Positions 17,241 to 26,794 of a stretch of DNA of 64,000 nucleotides are shown piece after piece. The stretch is from NCBI RefSeq assembly GCF_019492185.1, contig NZ_JAICCF010000002.1, positions 1,116,001 to 1,180,000 of the forward strand. The letters run 5' to 3'. Below the pieces are notes generated by a model. The model was not told the DNA's origin. It saw only the letters and a list, made by a program, of their open reading frames with translations, and did not search any database. The translations under genes were made by a program, and so were the position numbers. The DNA comes from Chitinophaga rhizophila. GTDB lineage: Bacteria; Bacteroidota; Bacteroidia; Chitinophagales; Chitinophagaceae. Position 1 is the stretch's first letter. Each line of letters opens with the position of its first letter.

Positions 17241-17490
17241 TTGAAATAGATTCCTGTTTGTTATAAGTTGATGCCTATCCTCTATTAAAGACTGGCTATT
17301 GATTATTAGTCCTTTATGTTTTCTTGTTGCTGGTGTATTGTCCGGTTTGCCCCTTGTCAATGCCTTTTAGCACACACAAACGCCCGTAAATATAGAATAC
17401 TCTACGGATATAACCGTAAAACGGTCGTTTGAGTGGTTGTCCCCTATAATGAATGGTATGAGAAATATTCCATGACCCACCTTTTACAGC

Positions 17491-18411
17491 TTAGCGAAGG
17501 TGTATTCCTTTATAGTACTTAACTTCTTCCAGCAGCTTACGTTTATTTAACGCGAGTTTCAGTACAGATGTTATCTTGGCAAGCGGTGACAGGACAAAAA
17601 TTCCGATCAGCAGCAACCCTCTGTACATACTTACCCGGCCCTGACGTTCAGGGGCACCCGGGCCACCTTTTGCACTAATGAATTTTGACCAGTAGCGGAA
17701 TGCCCTGATGCCTCTGTCTTCCAGTAGTATAAGGTTAGGCAACAGATCGACAGCGCCTAGTTCTATCAGCTGTGGTTGCAGGGCATCCCATTGTCTGTCC
17801 TGCAGTACTTTGGCAATCGGCGCGGCAAAACGCACAGATTCCTGAATATCTTTCTCCTGTACGCCGGCAGGCGGTAACAGGACAGTAGCTTCTTTCTTTC
17901 CTTTAAACTGCCACCTCAATACGGTGATCAGTGCCACCAAGTTAGGCGATTTATCAACCAATACGATGTTGCCTACCAGGTGAGCGCCTGCCCGTTGCAG
18001 GTATTCCTTAACCCGTTCCTGCGCATTCAGCCACATATTACGGCAACCCATCAGGGTGATGACAGGCTTTCCTTTCAGCAGCCGCGCTGCTGATTCACTT
18101 TGTAAGAAAGCAGCCGTTGGCTGGGATGGGGATAGGAACCAGGGTTGATAAGCAAGGATAACAAGATCAAAGTGCTCATCAGGATTCACTTTCAGCGGAG
18201 CAATTGCTCTGGGACGACCTAACACCGTTTCGGGCATTGTATCGTAAAAAACCTGCTTTTTCCATGGGAACACAAATGGCTGCACTGGTTTCAGTTCTTC
18301 GTATACGATAGTTGCCTTGTCCTGTAAAGGGCCTAATACCGTATCGACGATTCTCTTTAATTGTCCTGTTTGCGAATAATATACAACCAGGATCTTAGGT
18401 CGTTCAGTCAT
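17491..18411 (-). CDS. darA: Dialkylresorcinol-forming enzyme DarA
   Basis: 306 residues. The N-terminus is flavodoxin-like: I-L-V-V-Y-Y-S-Q-T-G-Q-L-K-R, the phosphate loop of FMN-binding flavodoxin folds, followed by an F-V-F-P-W-K-K-Q-V-F-Y-D-T-M-P segment that I recognise from DarA proteins. DarA aromatises the cyclohexanedione made by DarB to a 2,5-dialkylresorcinol. A hydrophobic stretch near 265-285 could associate with the membrane. It is the first gene of the nine-gene operon. Two weak minus-strand promoter-like sites lie within about 70 nt upstream, neither convincing. Confidence 0.85.
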   Translation of the reverse strand: MTERPKILVVYYSQTGQLKRIVDTVLGPLQDKATIVYEELKPVQPFVFPWKKQVFYDTMPETVLGRPRAIAPLKVNPDEHFDLVILAYQPWFLSPSQPTAAFLQSESAARLLKGKPVITLMGCRNMWLNAQERVKEYLQRAGAHLVGNIVLVDKSPNLVALITVLRWQFKGKKEATVLLPPAGVQEKDIQESVRFAAPIAKVLQDRQWDALQPQLIELGAVDLLPNLILLEDRGIRAFRYWSKFISAKGGPGAPERQGRVSMYRGLLLIGIFVLSPLAKITSVLKLALNKRKLLEEVKYYKGIHLR

Positions 18412-18798
18412 AAAAGGAATAGGAGGTTCAACAATTGAAGCCGTAAACTTACGAAAAACAACTGTAGGTAAAAGATATTTTTTTGTTATATGAATAGTGA
18501 TCGTTCCTACCTGCTTGGCTTCGTAGCGTGCAGATATTCAGCTTTCCAGACACCAGAACATCCGGTTACCGGCGTACAAAAATAAAACGCCTGCCGGAAT
18601 GTGTGAACACTCTGCGGCAGGCGCTGTAAATATGAAAAATCTTGAATATACTCCAGTCAGGCATCTCTTGTGCCTTAGCCAGGTACTGCCATATCCTCTG
18701 CAAATTGTTTACAGCAATACCGTGGCCAAAGGACTTAATAAGTTGTTAAACAGGTACAAAGATGATGTTTGTATTTGCACTTAAGTGTTAAAGAGAGC
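18412..18798. other. Gene-free region upstream of darA
   Basis: No convincing gene; a 61-codon open frame on the plus strand is unsupported. It holds the minus-strand terminator of the upstream methyltransferase gene (18578-18623) and must contain the dar operon promoter. Minus-strand boxes TATCTTTT (complement of about 18472-18479) and TAAGTTTA (complement of about 18444-18451) are one mismatch from TAnnTTTG; neither has a clear TTG at the right distance. Confidence 0.45.
18578..18623 (-). terminator. Rho-independent terminator of the methyltransferase gene
   Basis: A perfect 9-bp GC stem (CGCCTGCCG at 18588-18596 with CGGCAGGCG at 18615-18623) is followed on the minus strand by TTTTATTTTT (complement of 18578-18587). 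It insulates the dar operon from the gene upstream. Confidence 0.78.
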
Positions 18799-19485
18799 TT
18801 AAATTTTGATTCCGCGTAAACAAATATTTTCTAACTGCACGGTAGAACCTCCGCCCTGTGGGGTTTTTACGTCTTCTACTGCTGTTATGACTTCAGCGAC
18901 TGCAAAACTATTTTTCTCCAATAATGCTTCCGCAGCCTCCACATCATATAATGTAAAGCCATGTTCACTGAACGGTAACTGCCGCATTGATTCTGCCGAC
19001 CTGATAGCCAGTATCAGTTCCCCTCCTTTCTCCAGCACCTGGTGGATAGCACTTAAAGCAACATCCGGTTTGTCCCAGAAGTATAGCACATTGGCAGCAA
19101 ATACTTTTGTGAAAGCGCCTGCTGCAAAGGTCATCTCCTCTGTTTTACCAAGATGCAGCTGTACACTGCCGTCAGCTACCCGCGCACTGTTTTCCTTACG
19201 CGCCTCTTCTACCATAATGTCCGATATATCTAGCCCTGTATACTGAATGCCTGCTTGCTTCTGAAACAGCGCCGGAATAAAGTGACCATTTCCGAACCCT
19301 ATTTCCAGTACCCTGTCTCGTGGCTTTAACCCCAGAAAGTCAAGTACCATGTCATATATTGCGGCATTAGACTTATTCATTGCCTGACCTATCCGCAGAC
19401 CATCCTCTCCCTGCGGCTGCCGCAGCTGTCGGGCCAGATCCTTTGGACTTATTGTTGGTTTCTCCATAAAAACAGCTTTTTTCAT
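18799..19485 (-). CDS. Class I SAM-dependent methyltransferase (Methyltransf_11 type)
   Basis: 228 residues. Motif I is R-V-L-E-I-G-F-G-N-G-H-F-I (SAM binding), followed by the acidic T-G-L-D-I-S, and V-F-A-A-N-V-L-Y-F-W-D-K-P as the post-motif typical of small-molecule methyltransferases. Substrate unknown. It lies upstream of darA on the same strand, but a terminator separates them, so a role in pigment tailoring (C- or O-methylation of flexirubins is known) is possible but not shown. Confidence 0.75.
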   Translation of the reverse strand: MKKAVFMEKPTISPKDLARQLRQPQGEDGLRIGQAMNKSNAAIYDMVLDFLGLKPRDRVLEIGFGNGHFIPALFQKQAGIQYTGLDISDIMVEEARKENSARVADGSVQLHLGKTEEMTFAAGAFTKVFAANVLYFWDKPDVALSAIHQVLEKGGELILAIRSAESMRQLPFSEHGFTLYDVEAAEALLEKNSFAVAEVITAVEDVKTPQGGGSTVQLENICLRGIKI

Positions 19486-19581
19486 ACATCAGGAATCAAG
19501 TTTCAGCCTCCGGGAGTAATTGTATACCGGAAATGATCATGGTCAATACCCGATTGCTGATACCCGATTCCTGACTGTTTA

Positions 19582-20298
19582 CTAGTTTTTGTGTACAGAC
19601 CCTGAACCGGCAATACTGGAAGATACTTCCGGACTACCCTTGTAACTCACATCGCCCGATCCCACAATTTTCGCATTCAGCTTCACACTGGCATGTACGT
19701 CTGCATTACCGCTACCGGCAATAGTCACTTTTGTATTTTCTGTATGCAGCTCTCCGCCATCGAAGTTACCGCTACCTGCCATACTAACCTCCAGGTCTTT
19801 AGTTTCACCGGCTAATTTGATATCACCGGCCCCGGCAGAAGAGGCAATTACCTTCGGACTGTTAACTGCGCCTTCAAGATTACCGGAACCAGCCAGCTTA
19901 AATCTTACAGGCTCGTCATTTTCAAGCGCATTTGTCACTTTTATATTACCGCTACCAGCAAGAGATAACTGGTAAACATCCGGAGCCGTCAGTTTAATTT
20001 TGATTCCGTCGCTGGATCTTACAGAAACATGATCTTTCAGATCTACAACCAGTTCATCATCATGCACTTGCAGCTGAATATACTTTAAGAGATTGTCATC
20101 GGCTTCAATCACGGCCTCCTGGGCAGGCCCCTGGGTAAATTCAATGTCCATACTGCCTTTGAGCACAACTTTATGATAATTTCCGAGAGAACGCGTTTCC
20201 GTAGATACGTTGCCGCTGCCTTTAACACGGCGTCCGCCGCAACTGTATAGGGTTACCAGCAACAGGGCTACAGCCGAACCATAGACGATTCTTTTCAT
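19582..20298 (-). CDS. DUF2807 (GIN domain) lipoprotein
   Basis: 238 residues from the ATG at 20298. The signal sequence ends in L-Y-S-C with a lipobox cysteine near residue 19, followed by the typical opening K-G-S-G-N-V. The body is a regular series of turns, A-G-S-G-N or close variants, repeating roughly every 15-20 residues (S-L-A-G-S-G-N, K-L-A-G-S-G-N, S-M-A-G-S-G-N, T-I-A-G-S-G-N, K-I-V-G-S-G-D, S-I-A-G-S-G-S), as expected for a right-handed beta-helix. Such proteins are common in Bacteroidota envelopes; their role is unknown. It is divergent from guaA. Confidence 0.85.
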   Translation of the reverse strand: MKRIVYGSAVALLLVTLYSCGGRRVKGSGNVSTETRSLGNYHKVVLKGSMDIEFTQGPAQEAVIEADDNLLKYIQLQVHDDELVVDLKDHVSVRSSDGIKIKLTAPDVYQLSLAGSGNIKVTNALENDEPVRFKLAGSGNLEGAVNSPKVIASSAGAGDIKLAGETKDLEVSMAGSGNFDGGELHTENTKVTIAGSGNADVHASVKLNAKIVGSGDVSYKGSPEVSSSIAGSGSVHKN

Positions 20299-20393
20299 GT
20301 GGTTGATATTTTGTTGAGTTTTAAAATGGCGATTAATACACATGTGTTACACGAATATAAGAACAAACAGTTACAGCTATTGCATTTTCAAAC

Positions 20394-20423
20394 TTGGGAT
20401 TTCGTATTTGGCCGTTATCTTTG
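20394..20423 (+). promoter_or_regulatory. Consensus Bacteroidetes promoter of guaA
   Basis: TTG at 20394-20396, exactly 19 nt, then TATCTTTG at 20416-20423: a perfect match to TTG-N19-TAnnTTTG. The guaA start codon at 20431 is only 7 nt past the box, so the transcript must be leaderless or nearly so. Confidence 0.85.
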
Positions 20424-20430
20424 CACCACC

Positions 20431-21969
20431 ATGACAGAAAAGATATTAATACTCGACTTTGGTTCCCAATATACGCAGCTGATAGCCCGCAGTATCAGGG
20501 AGTTGAACATTTATTGTGAAATCAAGCCTTGTCTCGCTCCGATCCAGTGGGATGATACGGTAAAAGGCATTATTCTTTCCGGTAGTCCGTTTTCCGTGAA
20601 CGATGCCGGTGCTCCGACTGTTGACATAGCTGCTATGGCGGCGAAAGTTCCTGTCCTGGGAGTATGCTATGGTGCACAGCTAACAGCCAAAGTGTTTGGC
20701 GGCGAGGTAGCAAAGAGCTCCATCCGCGAGTATGGCCGTGCTTTCATGGAACATAAAAGCAAGGAAGATAAGCTCCTGTATGATATCTCTTCCCGTAGCC
20801 AGGTATGGATGAGCCATTCTGATACCATCGTTAAGATGCCAGAGGGTTTTGAAATTATTGCTCATACCGACCACATTCCGGTTGCAGCATTCAAATCCGA
20901 AACGGTTGCCAAACACCCTATCATGGGCTTGCAGTTCCACCCGGAAGTTACTCACTCCTTGGAAGGTAAACAGTTGCTCCGCAACTTCCTGGTACACATC
21001 TGCGGATGTACACAGGACTGGACACCGGCAGCATTTGTACAGGAAACGATCGAAAAGATCAAAGCACAGGTAGGAGACAAGAAAGTGGTGATGGCATTGA
21101 GCGGCGGTGTTGACTCTACCGTAGCAGCCGAACTGATACATAAAGCAATAGGTAGCAATCTTTATTGCGTATTTGTTGACAATGGCCTGCTCCGTAAGAA
21201 CGAATTTGAGACCGTATTGGATTCCTATAAACATATGGGTCTGAACGTCAAGGGCGTAAACGCAAAAGATCTCTTCTATGGAGAACTGAAAGGCGTCAGC
21301 GATCCAGAGAAAAAACGTAAAATCATCGGTCGCCTGTTCATCGAAGTATTCCAGCAGGAAGCTACCCAGCTGCAAGACATCTCCTTCCTGGGTCAGGGTA
21401 CTATCTATCCTGATGTGATCGAATCTGTTTCTGTAAATGGCCCTTCCGTTACTATCAAGTCTCACCACAACGTGGGTGGCTTGCCGGAGAAAATGAATAT
21501 GGGACTGGTTGAGCCACTGCGCTTCCTCTTCAAAGATGAAGTAAGACGCGTAGGCCGCGAGATCGGTATCAGCGAGATATTCTTAGGTCGCCATCCTTTC
21601 CCGGGTCCTGGTCTGGCTATCCGTATCCTGGGTGAAATTACACCTGAGAAAGTAGCCATGCTGCAGGAAGCAGATGCCGTATATATCGACGGACTCCGTG
21701 AAGCAGAACTCTACGATAAAGTATGGCAGGCAGGTACTATCCTGTTACCGGTACAAAGCGTTGGGGTAATGGGAGATGAAAGAACCTATGAATTTACAGT
21801 AGCACTGCGCGCTGTAACTTCCGTTGACGGTATGACCGCTGACTGGGCACATCTGCCATATGAGTTCCTGGCAAAAATGTCTAACGATATTATCAATAAA
21901 GTGAAAGGAATTAACCGTGTGGTATACGATATCAGTTCCAAACCACCGGCTACTATCGAATGGGAATAA
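20431..21969 (+). CDS. guaA: GMP synthase (glutamine-hydrolysing)
   Basis: 512 residues. It converts XMP to GMP using ATP and glutamine, the last step of guanine nucleotide synthesis. The start at M-T-E-K-I-L-I-L fits the promoter just upstream; the longer frame to 20299 does not. N-terminal class I amidotransferase: nucleophile Cys in L-G-V-C-Y-G-A-Q and His/Glu in F-H-P-E-V-T-H. ATP-pyrophosphatase: P-loop [10 protein letters not shown]. The C-terminal dimerisation domain ends in P-P-A-T-I-E-W-E. Single-gene unit with a 22-bp hairpin following the stop. Confidence 0.97.
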   Translation: MTEKILILDFGSQYTQLIARSIRELNIYCEIKPCLAPIQWDDTVKGIILSGSPFSVNDAGAPTVDIAAMAAKVPVLGVCYGAQLTAKVFGGEVAKSSIREYGRAFMEHKSKEDKLLYDISSRSQVWMSHSDTIVKMPEGFEIIAHTDHIPVAAFKSETVAKHPIMGLQFHPEVTHSLEGKQLLRNFLVHICGCTQDWTPAAFVQETIEKIKAQVGDKKVVMALSGGVDSTVAAELIHKAIGSNLYCVFVDNGLLRKNEFETVLDSYKHMGLNVKGVNAKDLFYGELKGVSDPEKKRKIIGRLFIEVFQQEATQLQDISFLGQGTIYPDVIESVSVNGPSVTIKSHHNVGGLPEKMNMGLVEPLRFLFKDEVRRVGREIGISEIFLGRHPFPGPGLAIRILGEITPEKVAMLQEADAVYIDGLREAELYDKVWQAGTILLPVQSVGVMGDERTYEFTVALRAVTSVDGMTADWAHLPYEFLAKMSNDIINKVKGINRVVYDISSKPPATIEWE

Positions 21970-21987
21970 ATCCTACACACTGAACTG

Positions 21988-22045
21988 AAGAAACGCTTAA
22001 TGCTGAGACACTTACACATGTTGGTCTTAGCGTTAAGCGTTTCTT
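21988..22045 (+). terminator. guaA terminator with the GCGTTAAGCGTTT stem motif
   Basis: Arms 21988-22009 and 22024-22045 pair over 22 bp with two G-U pairs around a 14-nt loop. The stem starts with the same AAACGCTTAA/TTAAGCGTTT sequence as the sucAB terminator 19 kb away. Confidence 0.75.
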
Positions 22046-22076
22046 ATTCAGTCTATAGGAACGATTTTTGTAATTA

Positions 22077-23408
22077 ATGATCGCTATGAGTAAATCCAAA
22101 ATATGCAGTATGATGGTCACTGCCTGTGCACTGACCATGCTGCTGTCTGCCTGCTCGCTGTTTAAAGGAAGCACCAGCAGCCCTACTGCCCCGCCAACAA
22201 CTGTCACAAAACCTAAAGAGGAAGAGAAGAAGAAGGAAGAGAAAAAGAAGGAAGAAAAATCAGCTCCTTTCAACGTAGCTGCATTCGGCCGTGAAGTAAA
22301 GAAAGATGTGTATAACATTGCACTCTTCGCCCCCCTCTATCTTGATTCCGTATTCACCAATGGCACTGAAATACCAGGCCGTACACTGCCACGCTATGTA
22401 CTGTCAGGACTTGATTTCTACGAAGGTGCACAGCTTGCGCTGGATAGCCTGCAACAACAGGGTGTGAAACTCAATGTGTTCGTTTACGACAGCAAATCCA
22501 GGGCGCACAGCATCGAATCCCTGACTAAAAACAAGGCATTCGACAATACAGACCTGATTATTGCTGCGGTAAGCTCTCCTGAAATCCAGGAACTGAGCAA
22601 TATTGCCAAAGACAAGCAAATTAACCTGGTATCTGCTACCTATCCTAACGATGGCGGCGTAACCGAAAATCCGTTTCTGCTGATCACCAATAGCATGCTC
22701 AGAACACACGGAGAAGTATTACACCGCTACCTGCAGGAGACATTTGCCAATAAAAACATCCTGCTGTTCCATCGTAATGGCTCCTTTGAAAAACGCATCG
22801 CTGCTGATTTCAAAGCCGACTATGACAAAATGCAGAACAACAAGAAATCACGCATCAGAGAAGTGATCTGGAGTGACGCTATGACCGACGGAGAACTGTC
22901 TCAATACCTGCTCACCGATCGTCCTAACCTCTGTGTTGTTACCGCCCTGGATGAAACCAATGCAAAAGCCATCCTGCGTAAACTCAGCACACAGAGTGCA
23001 AACTATCCGATTCAGATCTATGGTATGCCTACCTGGGATATCATGAAGTTTAAAGAGCCTGAATTTAAAGACCTGCAGATCTACTACACCTCTCCGTATT
23101 TCAACGATAAAACGGATGCCTACAGCCGCTATATTACCGATTACTTCAAACGCATCTACAAATCCCGTCCGTCAGACATGGCGTTCAAAGGATTTGAGCT
23201 GACCTGGTACTTCGTAAAACAGTTGACTGACAATGGTGTATATTTCAACGGTAGTATCAATGATCCTTCCAAAAAGGTGTTCAACAACTTAAACTATCAG
23301 CCGGTATACCTGAAAGAAGGTAATAACATCCCTGACTATTTTGAGAACAAAAACATCAACATTATTCAGAAAAATGACAGTGCTGACGTGCGGATGAATT
23401 TCCAGTAA
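22077..23408 (+). CDS. Periplasmic-binding-protein-like lipoprotein (ABC substrate-binding / LpoA-like)
   Basis: 443 residues; the start may instead be the ATG at 22086. The signal sequence ends in L-L-S-A-C-S, a lipobox. A low-complexity linker of Pro/Thr and then E/K repeats (about 40-65) tethers the globular part. From about 80 the protein has a type 1 periplasmic-binding-protein fold: N-I-A-L-F-A-P-L-Y-L-D-S, G-A-Q-L-A-L-D-S-L and a bilobed alternation. No permease is adjacent. Related proteins act as amino-acid receptors or as peptidoglycan synthase activators; which applies here cannot be told. It is followed by a clear terminator. Confidence 0.72.
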   Translation: MIAMSKSKICSMMVTACALTMLLSACSLFKGSTSSPTAPPTTVTKPKEEEKKKEEKKKEEKSAPFNVAAFGREVKKDVYNIALFAPLYLDSVFTNGTEIPGRTLPRYVLSGLDFYEGAQLALDSLQQQGVKLNVFVYDSKSRAHSIESLTKNKAFDNTDLIIAAVSSPEIQELSNIAKDKQINLVSATYPNDGGVTENPFLLITNSMLRTHGEVLHRYLQETFANKNILLFHRNGSFEKRIAADFKADYDKMQNNKKSRIREVIWSDAMTDGELSQYLLTDRPNLCVVTALDETNAKAILRKLSTQSANYPIQIYGMPTWDIMKFKEPEFKDLQIYYTSPYFNDKTDAYSRYITDYFKRIYKSRPSDMAFKGFELTWYFVKQLTDNGVYFNGSINDPSKKVFNNLNYQPVYLKEGNNIPDYFENKNINIIQKNDSADVRMNFQ

Positions 23409-23430
23409 GTACCGTTCAATCATATTGAAG

Positions 23431-23460
23431 AAAGTGCGCCCCGAAGAGGCGCACTTTTTT
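23431..23460 (+). terminator. Rho-independent terminator
   Basis: 10-bp stem AAAGTGCGCC (23431-23440) with GGCGCACTTT (23448-23457), 7-nt loop, then a T-run. Confidence 0.88.
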
Positions 23461-23576
23461 TATTTACCCTACCCCACACTACCTTCGTTATACACCGGTT
23501 CGTCTTTCCTGATTCTTCACTCCTCCTTCCTAAATGCCTGTTTTTCAGTTTGCATGAAAATTGCTCTTTAACTCCT

Positions 23577-24599
23577 ATGTTACTCCAATTCACAGACAAA
23601 GGCATCTACTGTCCTGCCGGCGACTTCTATATCGATCCCTGGCGGCCTGTAGAGCGGGCAATCATCACCCATGCGCATTCAGATCATGCCCGGTATGGCA
23701 GCAAACATTATCTCTGTCACCACGATAGTGTAGCACTTTTACAGCTCAGATTAGGGCAGGATATCAGCGTACAAGGTGTAGCTTTTGGTGAAACGATCCG
23801 TTACAAGGGCGTCACTATATCCCTGCATCCTGCCGGTCATATCATCGGATCTGCACAGGTACGTGTACAGCAAGGCAGTGATATATGGGTGTTCAGCGGT
23901 GATTATAAGGTGGAAAATGACGGTATCTCCGGACAGTTTGAGCCAGTGCCCTGTCAGACATTTATCACCGAATGTACTTTCGGATTACCCATATACAACT
24001 GGCAGCCGCAGGCAATGATTTTCAGTGGTATCAGGCAATGGATACAGGATAACCAGGCCGCCGGAAAAAACAGTGTATTACTGGGGTACAGTCTGGGTAA
24101 AGCCCAAAGGTTATTATACAATCTGAAGGGGGTAACAGACCAGATCTGGGCCCATGGGGCCATATATATTCCCCACCAGCTACTGCGGGAGAAAGGCTGG
24201 GACCTGCCGGAAATACATCGCATCACGCCGGATACGCCGGCATCTGCCTATAAGAACAACCTGATAATCGGTCCGCCGTCAGCTGCGGATACCTCTTGGA
24301 TGCGCCGCTTTAATCCTTACGCCCTTGGCGTATGCAGCGGATGGATGCAGGTACGTGGAAACATGCGCCGGAGGAATGCAGACGCAGGATTTGTGCTGTC
24401 AGACCATGCAGACTGGGCCGGACTACTCCAGGCGGTGAAGGCAACAGGCGCAGAGAAAGTGTATACTACCCATGGCTTCAGTAGTGTATTCGCCCGTTAC
24501 CTGACAGAAAACGGTATCCCTGCACAGGAAGTAAAAACAGAATACGGAGATACCGACGAAGAACTCAATTTATCGGAAACCGCTACCAGCGAGTCATAA
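23577..24599 (+). CDS. Ligase-associated DNA damage response exonuclease (MBL fold)
   Basis: 340 residues from M-L-L-Q-F at 23577. The metallo-beta-lactamase motif is T-H-A-H-S-D-H-A-R-Y; further metal ligands fit A-G-H-I-I-G-S and F-S-G-D-Y. It belongs to the beta-CASP-like branch (Artemis/SNM1 relatives) that is encoded beside ATP-dependent DNA ligases in bacteria; the predicted activity is trimming of DNA ends. The ligase starts 12 nt downstream. C-terminal residues (V-L-S-D-H-A-D-W and T-T-H-G-F) complete the active site. Confidence 0.88.
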   Translation: MLLQFTDKGIYCPAGDFYIDPWRPVERAIITHAHSDHARYGSKHYLCHHDSVALLQLRLGQDISVQGVAFGETIRYKGVTISLHPAGHIIGSAQVRVQQGSDIWVFSGDYKVENDGISGQFEPVPCQTFITECTFGLPIYNWQPQAMIFSGIRQWIQDNQAAGKNSVLLGYSLGKAQRLLYNLKGVTDQIWAHGAIYIPHQLLREKGWDLPEIHRITPDTPASAYKNNLIIGPPSAADTSWMRRFNPYALGVCSGWMQVRGNMRRRNADAGFVLSDHADWAGLLQAVKATGAEKVYTTHGFSSVFARYLTENGIPAQEVKTEYGDTDEELNLSETATSES

Positions 24600-24611
24600 A
24601 TATACCAGGTT

Positions 24612-26204
24612 ATGAAAGAATTTGCAGCATTGATCAGAATACTGAGCGCCAGTACAAAAACCAACGAGAAACTGGATGCGTTAAGCCGGTATATGGCCAC
24701 CGCCGATCCTACAGATAGATTGTGGGTGCTGGCACTGTTCACCGGCCGCCGGCCTAAACGTACTGTCAATGCCACCCAGTTAAGTACCTGGTGCCTGCAG
24801 ATGACCGGATTGCCTGCCTGGTTGTATGAAGAATGTTACCATACCGTAGGCGACCTGGGCGAGACAATTGCCCTGTTACTGCCGCCGGGTAAAAATATCT
24901 CTGTTCATCCTCTTCATTACTGGATTAACCAGCTGATACAGCTGGAAAAAGCAGACGAAGCGACCAAACAGACCTTCATACTCAATGCGTGGGAAGAACT
25001 GGATACCAGTGAACGGTTTGTATTCAATAAACTCATTACAGGCGGATTCCGCATAGGCGTATCCCAGAAAATGATGGTCAATGCGCTGGCAGCTACTTAT
25101 GATATTCCAGCCGCTACCATCTCTCACATGATCAGCGGTAATTGGGACCCGCAGCAAACTACCATTGAAGCCCTGCTTAATGAAAATATCACAGAAGCTG
25201 ACGCCTCCAAACCCTTCCCTTTCTACCTGGCTTATGCCCTCGAAACAGATCCTTCAGTACTGGGCGTACCGGAACAATGGCAGGCAGAATGGAAATGGGA
25301 TGGCATCCGCGGACAAATCATCAAACGTAACGGACAACTATTTGTCTGGTCACGCGGAGAAGAACTCATCACCGAGAAGTTTCCCGAATACCAGCCATTA
25401 CTCGACCTTTTACCCGAGGGTACTGTGCTGGATGGAGAGATATTAACATTCGCAGATGGATTCCCTCTGCCCTTTCAGACCCTGCAGACACGCATCGGGA
25501 GAAAGAATGTTACCCGCAAACAGTTACAGGAAGCGCCAGTTGCATTCCTTAGCTATGACCTATTGGAATGGAATGGACAAGACCTGCGAACAACTGCATT
25601 GCAGGAACGCCGCGTACTTTTGGAGCAGTTAGTGGAACAGATCAATCATCCTACCCTCCGCCTTTCTCCTGCCATCACTTTTCATAGTTGGGATGACCTT
25701 GCCGCCTTCCGTTTACAGGCAAGGGAAAAAGGTAGCGAAGGACTGATGCTGAAAAAACTGGACTCTACCTATCAGGTAGGCCGTAAAAGGGGAGACTGGT
25801 GGAAATGGAAAATTGATCCGCTGACCATTGATGCCGTTATGATATATGCCCAAAAAGGACATGGCCGGCGCTCTAACCTGTATACTGATTACACTTTCGC
25901 AGTCAGAGACGGAGAGCAGCTGGTGTCTTTTACAAAGGCTTATTCCGGACTGACAGATAAAGAAATTAATGAAGTGGACAACTGGGTAAAGCGTAACTCG
26001 ATAGAGAAATTTGGTCCGGTAAGGACAGTCAAACCAGAACTGGTATTTGAAATCGGATTTGAAGGTATTGCTGCTTCCAACCGACATAAATCAGGTGTAG
26101 CGCTGCGTTTTCCACGTATTCTACGCTGGCGTAAAGACAAACCCCTTGCTGAGATCAATACGCTCGAAGATTTGCAGCAATTATTGCAAATGCACAAACA
26201 ATGA
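24612..26204 (+). CDS. ATP-dependent DNA ligase (cisplatin damage response type)
   Basis: 530 residues. The N-terminal DNA-binding domain (1-200) is helical. The adenylation domain has motif I K-W-D-G-I-R-G with nucleophile Lys228, motif III L-D-G-E-I-L, motif IV E-G-L-M-L-K-K, and motif V W-W-K-W-K. The C-terminal OB-fold ends near R-F-P-R-I-L-R-W-R-K-D-K. It seals nicks using ATP, in contrast to the NAD-dependent replicative LigA. It is encoded directly after its exonuclease partner. The helicase and PdeM that usually complete the set lie 2.4 kb downstream, past three unrelated genes. Confidence 0.92.
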   Translation: MKEFAALIRILSASTKTNEKLDALSRYMATADPTDRLWVLALFTGRRPKRTVNATQLSTWCLQMTGLPAWLYEECYHTVGDLGETIALLLPPGKNISVHPLHYWINQLIQLEKADEATKQTFILNAWEELDTSERFVFNKLITGGFRIGVSQKMMVNALAATYDIPAATISHMISGNWDPQQTTIEALLNENITEADASKPFPFYLAYALETDPSVLGVPEQWQAEWKWDGIRGQIIKRNGQLFVWSRGEELITEKFPEYQPLLDLLPEGTVLDGEILTFADGFPLPFQTLQTRIGRKNVTRKQLQEAPVAFLSYDLLEWNGQDLRTTALQERRVLLEQLVEQINHPTLRLSPAITFHSWDDLAAFRLQAREKGSEGLMLKKLDSTYQVGRKRGDWWKWKIDPLTIDAVMIYAQKGHGRRSNLYTDYTFAVRDGEQLVSFTKAYSGLTDKEINEVDNWVKRNSIEKFGPVRTVKPELVFEIGFEGIAASNRHKSGVALRFPRILRWRKDKPLAEINTLEDLQQLLQMHKQ

Positions 26205-26285
26205 GAAAAAGAAAAGGATTATTGAATCAAATTAGTATATTGTACTTATTTTCGCATTTGATTTGGAACATTATTCTATACTGAT

Positions 26286-26789
26286 ATGAACAACCTGGGC
26301 AATACCAAAAAAGATAATGCAGCCGACAACATTGCTCTCGATGAAAAGGACATAGCGATCCTGCAATTGTTGGAAGAAGATGCAAAGATGACCATCCGTG
26401 ACCTGGCAGCGAAGCTAAATCTGAGTGCAACGCCTGTATATGAGCGTATACGCAAAATGGAGCAGGCAGGGGTGATCAGGCAGTATGCTGCTATTGTTGA
26501 TCCCAGCAAGATCGATAAAGCACTGACTGTACTCTGCTATATTTCCCTGAAGGAACATGGCAAGAAAGCAGGTACTAAATTTATAAAAGAGATCACATCA
26601 TTCCCTGAAGTAATGGAATGCCTGAATATTTCAGGTCAGTTTGACTTTATGCTGAAAGTGCAGGTGAAAGACATGCTCGCCTATCACGAGTTTAACGTAA
26701 ACAAACTAGGCGAGCTGGATAACATCCGTCATATGGAAAGTGTATTTGTGATGTCTGTTATTAAAGCCACCCACAGGGTTGTATATTAA
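26286..26789 (+). CDS. Lrp/AsnC-family transcriptional regulator
   Basis: 167 residues. The N-terminal winged HTH spans about 20-75 (D-I-A-I-L-Q-L-L-E-E-D, L-A-A-K-L-N-L-S-A-T-P-V-Y-E-R-I-R-K-M-E) and the C-terminal RAM/AsnC ligand-binding domain about 85-160 (G-Q-F-D-F-M-L-K-V). Such proteins form octamers and respond to amino acids. It sits alone inside the split ligase cluster; its targets are not evident from the sequence. It is convergent with the next gene, with only 5 nt between. Confidence 0.9.
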   Translation: MNNLGNTKKDNAADNIALDEKDIAILQLLEEDAKMTIRDLAAKLNLSATPVYERIRKMEQAGVIRQYAAIVDPSKIDKALTVLCYISLKEHGKKAGTKFIKEITSFPEVMECLNISGQFDFMLKVQVKDMLAYHEFNVNKLGELDNIRHMESVFVMSVIKATHRVVY

Positions 26790-26794
26790 TCAGA

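Noticed and set aside
18599..18784. 61-codon plus-strand frame upstream of darA
   Set aside because: It begins within the terminator hairpin and has no similarity or promoter support.
20680..21468. 262-codon minus-strand frame inside guaA
   Set aside because: Antisense shadow; guaA is complete with all motifs.
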